The notes under the pieces were generated by a model. That model was not told the origin of the DNA and did no database searches. It worked only from the letters and a program-made list of their open reading frames with translations. The position numbers were made by a program, and so were the translations under genes. From positions 1 to 15,929 of the forward strand of contig CANRAC010000009.1 in assembly GCA_947628495.1 (NCBI GenBank): 15,929 nucleotides of DNA, written 5' to 3'. Of this stretch, positions 14,065 through 15,929 are shown one piece after another. This DNA comes from an uncultured Bacilli bacterium. GTDB lineage: Bacteria > Bacillota_I > Bacilli_A > RF39 > UBA660. Every line of letters starts with the position of its first letter. The stretch's first letter is position 1.

Positions 14065-14720
14065 TGTTTCACCTCTTCTAATTTTTTATCTTTAACCATA
14101 TAGGTCTTATCAACTTGCATATTGTAATTACCAATAAATATCACAATTTTTCCTTCTTCATGGGCAAGATGATCTAAATAACTTTTAATCTTTTCATCAT
14201 TTATAATTTTCTCAACAATAATTATCTCTGGATTGATAATTAAAAGACTAGCTAAATATAATTTATAACGGGTAATAGAATCCAAATTTTCTAACTTTTC
14301 ATTTTTATAATCTAAATAACAGCCTGTTTTCGCAATAATATCTTCTACTAATTCATTATCTTTATCCGTTTGATAATCGTAGTTATATAAAATTTCTTTA
14401 AATATATTATTTACTAGTTTATAATTAAATTTCTCATCATAATCATAAGGTAGATAGCCAATATGTCTTCTTAAGGATTTAATGTTTTTTAAATATTTTC
14501 CTCTTTGCAGCTTGTAATCGCCAATATAAATAGTGCCAAAAGTAGGTTCAATAAAATTCATAATTAATTTAGAAAGTAAATATTTATCATTATCTCCTTT
14601 TATTAAATACATTTTTCCACTTTCAAAAGAAGCATTCATTTTGATAAAATATGCCTCTTCATTAATCATTCGATAATTCTTAATTAAGGAAACTTCTTCA
14701 AATTTAATATTCATAATCAT
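14061..14720 (-). CDS. EcfA-like ABC ATPase, all catalytic motifs lost
   Basis: A 219-residue relative of the EcfA ATPases, about 60 residues shorter than normal. The fold is recognisable by alignment (F-I-E-P-T-F-G-T-I-Y-I-G-D at 56-68). Walker A is G-D-N-D-K-Y-L (42-48) against G-x-x-G-x-G-K-S-T: the lysine stays, the glycines and Ser/Thr are gone. The Q-loop lacks Gln (I-G-Y-L-P-Y-D). The signature L-S-G-G-Q reads L-D-S-I-T (146-150). Walker B ends I-I-I-V-E-K (166-171) instead of D-E, so the catalytic Glu is Lys. The switch His is missing (F-I-G-N, near 198). It therefore should not hydrolyse ATP and is a pseudo-ATPase. The frame is open, and the ATGA overlap with the EcfT-like gene is intact. 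ATG at 14714 is an equally possible start. Confidence 0.8.
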   Translation of the reverse strand: MIMNIKFEEVSLIKNYRMINEEAYFIKMNASFESGKMYLIKGDNDKYLLSKLIMNFIEPTFGTIYIGDYKLQRGKYLKNIKSLRRHIGYLPYDYDEKFNYKLVNNIFKEILYNYDYQTDKDNELVEDIIAKTGCYLDYKNEKLENLDSITRYKLYLASLLIINPEIIIVEKIINDEKIKSYLDHLAHEEGKIVIFIGNYNMQVDKTYMVKDKKLEEVKQ

Positions 14721-14746
14721 TTCTTTTCTCTAATTAATTTTTATCT

Positions 14747-14752
14747 ATTATA
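14747..14752 (-). promoter_or_regulatory. -10 element before the EcfA-like gene
   Basis: A perfect TATAAT on the minus strand, 27 bases from the start codon; the -35 at 17 bases (CTTTTC) is poor. It follows the terminator of the unknown 329-residue gene, so this short gap probably starts the ecfA-like-ecfT-like-truA transcript. Confidence 0.5.
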
Positions 14753-14763
14753 CTAAATTTTTC

Positions 14764-14787
14764 AAAAAAGAAAAGGCTTTTTAAGCC
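14764..14787 (-). terminator. Terminator after the 329-residue gene
   Basis: Minus strand GGCTT, AAA, AAGCC (14787-14775) followed by TTTTCTTTTTT (14774-14764). It lies just after the stop codon (14792-14790) of the gene upstream. Confidence 0.85.
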
Positions 14788-14789
14788 AA

Positions 14790-15779
14790 TTATTTAATTA
14801 GGTGTTTTAAAACTTTTTTTAAAATATTTTGATCTTTTTTCTCGCTATTTATGAACTTATCTTCTACTACCTCCGTTAAATCTTCTTTTTCAACATTAGG
14901 AATAATTATATTTAATATGAATTCTCGATTTAATTTAATTGGCCCTTTATAATTAAATTGTTCTTTAAATGTTTCCTTTAAATAACTATAATATATGTCT
15001 TTTGTTTCTTCCCTAGGTTGTCCTACTGCTCTGTTTTCTTTTCTCGTAATACCTATTAAGCTTTTATAATCATATATATCTGGGGAAAGTAATCCTAAGT
15101 GAATACCTTTTAAATCTTTTATATTACGATCATTTATAAGACCATGATACAAATCATAAATACGATATAATTTATCAGGTCCATCAATAACAAATAAAGA
15201 AGAGACATCTTTACCATTTATATAAGTCCGAGTTGGATAAATATTATCAGTTAACCATCTTAAATCTAAAGGAACATAATAATTCATATTACTAACAAAA
15301 CTAGAAACACAATAATATTGATCTTCTAAAATATCACTTTGAATAAATAGACTATAAAAATCATCAAAACTTAAATTTTTTCCATCAATACCTAGTAAGT
15401 TTTCTAAATCTTGGAAACGATAAACATATCTATTTTCTACTAAGTCAGTTAAAACGGTTTGCTCCGGAAAGCGAAATGATTTACCAAATGTTTTTTTAAT
15501 TTTTGTATAAATAATTCCTTCTTCTCTTTTTTCAATTTTATTTTGGATAATATGATTATCTACCAAACAAAAATATTCATAAATATTATGGCGATATTTA
15601 CTAGCACTGAATATTTGGTGCTTATTTATATAATCAAGAACTCCTAATAGTATAGTTTCCCCATCATTTTTAGCAAATTCTTGAATCTCTTTTTTGATTG
15701 TTTCATCTTGAATAAAAGTCAGTGCTGTCTCTATCTTAGCCAACCAACATTCATTATTATATTCTTCAAATTCATTCAT
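14790..15779 (-). CDS. Unknown 329-residue soluble protein
   Basis: I do not recognise the family. No signal peptide, no membrane segment and no clear catalytic motif are visible. It is rich in aromatic and acidic residues (for example D-D-F-Y-S-L-F-I-Q-S-D-I-L-E-D-Q-Y-Y), with a Lys-rich end (K-K-V-L-K-H-L-I-K). The gene has its own strong promoter (15821-15849) and terminator, so it is a single-gene transcription unit in the place where EcfA is usually found. ATG at 15779-15777 has AGGGAG nine bases upstream; an ATG five bases earlier (out of frame) stops at once. It may be a lineage-specific gene inserted between rplQ-type genes and the ecf remnant. Confidence 0.65.
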   Translation of the reverse strand: MNEFEEYNNECWLAKIETALTFIQDETIKKEIQEFAKNDGETILLGVLDYINKHQIFSASKYRHNIYEYFCLVDNHIIQNKIEKREEGIIYTKIKKTFGKSFRFPEQTVLTDLVENRYVYRFQDLENLLGIDGKNLSFDDFYSLFIQSDILEDQYYCVSSFVSNMNYYVPLDLRWLTDNIYPTRTYINGKDVSSLFVIDGPDKLYRIYDLYHGLINDRNIKDLKGIHLGLLSPDIYDYKSLIGITRKENRAVGQPREETKDIYYSYLKETFKEQFNYKGPIKLNREFILNIIIPNVEKEDLTEVVEDKFINSEKKDQNILKKVLKHLIK

Positions 15780-15820
15780 TGCATTGTTCTCCCTGTTTAA
15801 TTCTTTGTTTTCGAGTTTTT

Positions 15821-15849
15821 ATTATAGGATATTTTCATCTTTATGGCAA
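15821..15849 (-). promoter_or_regulatory. Strong promoter of the 329-residue gene
   Basis: Minus strand -35 TTGCCA (15849-15844), exactly 17 bases, -10 TATAAT (15826-15821), about 42 bases before the start codon. Confidence 0.85.
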
Positions 15850-15860
15850 GTTTAAAATTA

Positions 15861-15929
15861 TTACCAAGGATTTAAAGGATCAGGGTCCGTAGGATCCCAC
15901 CCTTTATTTTGACTATTTTCATCTATTAA
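15861..15929 (-). CDS. C-terminal end of a gene running off the window
   Basis: Twenty-two codons followed by TAA (15863-15861) on the minus strand. The peptide ends K-G-W-D-P-T-D-P-D-P-L-N-P-W: an acidic, proline-rich tail with tryptophan at both ends. The frame is open to the window edge. The rest of the protein lies outside, so its function is unknown; the unusual end should allow a quick match to its full-length form. Confidence 0.65.
   Translation of the reverse strand, partial: LIDENSQNKGWDPTDPDPLNPW

Noticed and set aside
13336..14720. Calling the EcfA/EcfT-like pair pseudogenes
   Set aside because: Both frames are fully open and overlap their neighbours exactly as functional genes do; only the motifs have changed.
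1..15929. CRISPR arrays, tRNA or rRNA genes, insertion sequences
   Set aside because: No spaced repeats, no cloverleaf-like or rRNA-like sequence, and no transposase gene or paired terminal repeats were seen.

Overview
The window is AT-rich bacterial DNA using the standard bacterial code: TGA acts as a stop (the adhesin and the ABC-ATPase-like gene) and TGG encodes tryptophan. It carries sortase, D,D-carboxypeptidase and amidase genes, so the host has a peptidoglycan wall and a single (Gram-positive type) membrane. Together with the firmicute order ecfA-ecfT-truA-rplM-rpsI this suggests an uncultured, low-GC member of the Bacilli (Erysipelotrichales/RF39-like gut lineages). The lineage is an inference from content and style, not a database match. 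Most genes lie on the minus strand; only a phospholipase-like gene and a carboxypeptidase gene are on the plus strand.

Region 1 (1-3750) is accessory and partly decayed. From the left edge it holds a broken amidase start, a HipA-like kinase gene, a 56-codon orphan remnant, a small VbhA-antitoxin-like gene, a P-loop kinase-like gene, a Cys-cluster (YkgJ-type) gene, the decayed end of an AlbA_2/RecG-like gene, and a small GNAT-like gene. Three independent gene remnants within 3.4 kb indicate repeated insertion and loss.

Region 2 (3811-8251) is a surface and stress region. A promoter at 5977-6005 drives a thioester-domain adhesin/pilin with two Cna_B-type repeats and a VPNTG sorting signal. Its end overlaps a class D-like sortase gene, and the pair ends in a terminator whose stem includes the sortase stop codon. 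Upstream, an Abi_2/HEPN-like abortive-infection gene is joined by a TAATG overlap to a membrane-anchored HtrA-type serine protease.

Region 3 (8251-11577) is envelope related. It holds a zinc-dependent phospholipase C-like gene, a D-Ala-D-Ala carboxypeptidase gene, a convergent CwlD-like amidase gene whose 3' end overlaps it by 8 bp, and a conserved-looking hypothetical gene.

Region 4 (11587-15929) is the ribosomal and transporter block. rpsI and rplM are driven by a near-perfect promoter with a hairpin leader. truA is translationally coupled to an EcfT-like membrane gene and an EcfA-like ATPase gene. The ATPase has lost every catalytic motif while its frame and gene overlaps stay intact, and the EcfT-like protein has lost its coupling motifs. 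No active EcfA partner is visible in the window. In the usual place of ecfA lie a 329-residue gene of unknown function with its own strong promoter and terminator, and the C-terminal end of another gene. This apparent pseudo-ECF module is the most unusual thing here, followed by the Abi-HtrA coupling and the orphan VbhA-like antitoxin.
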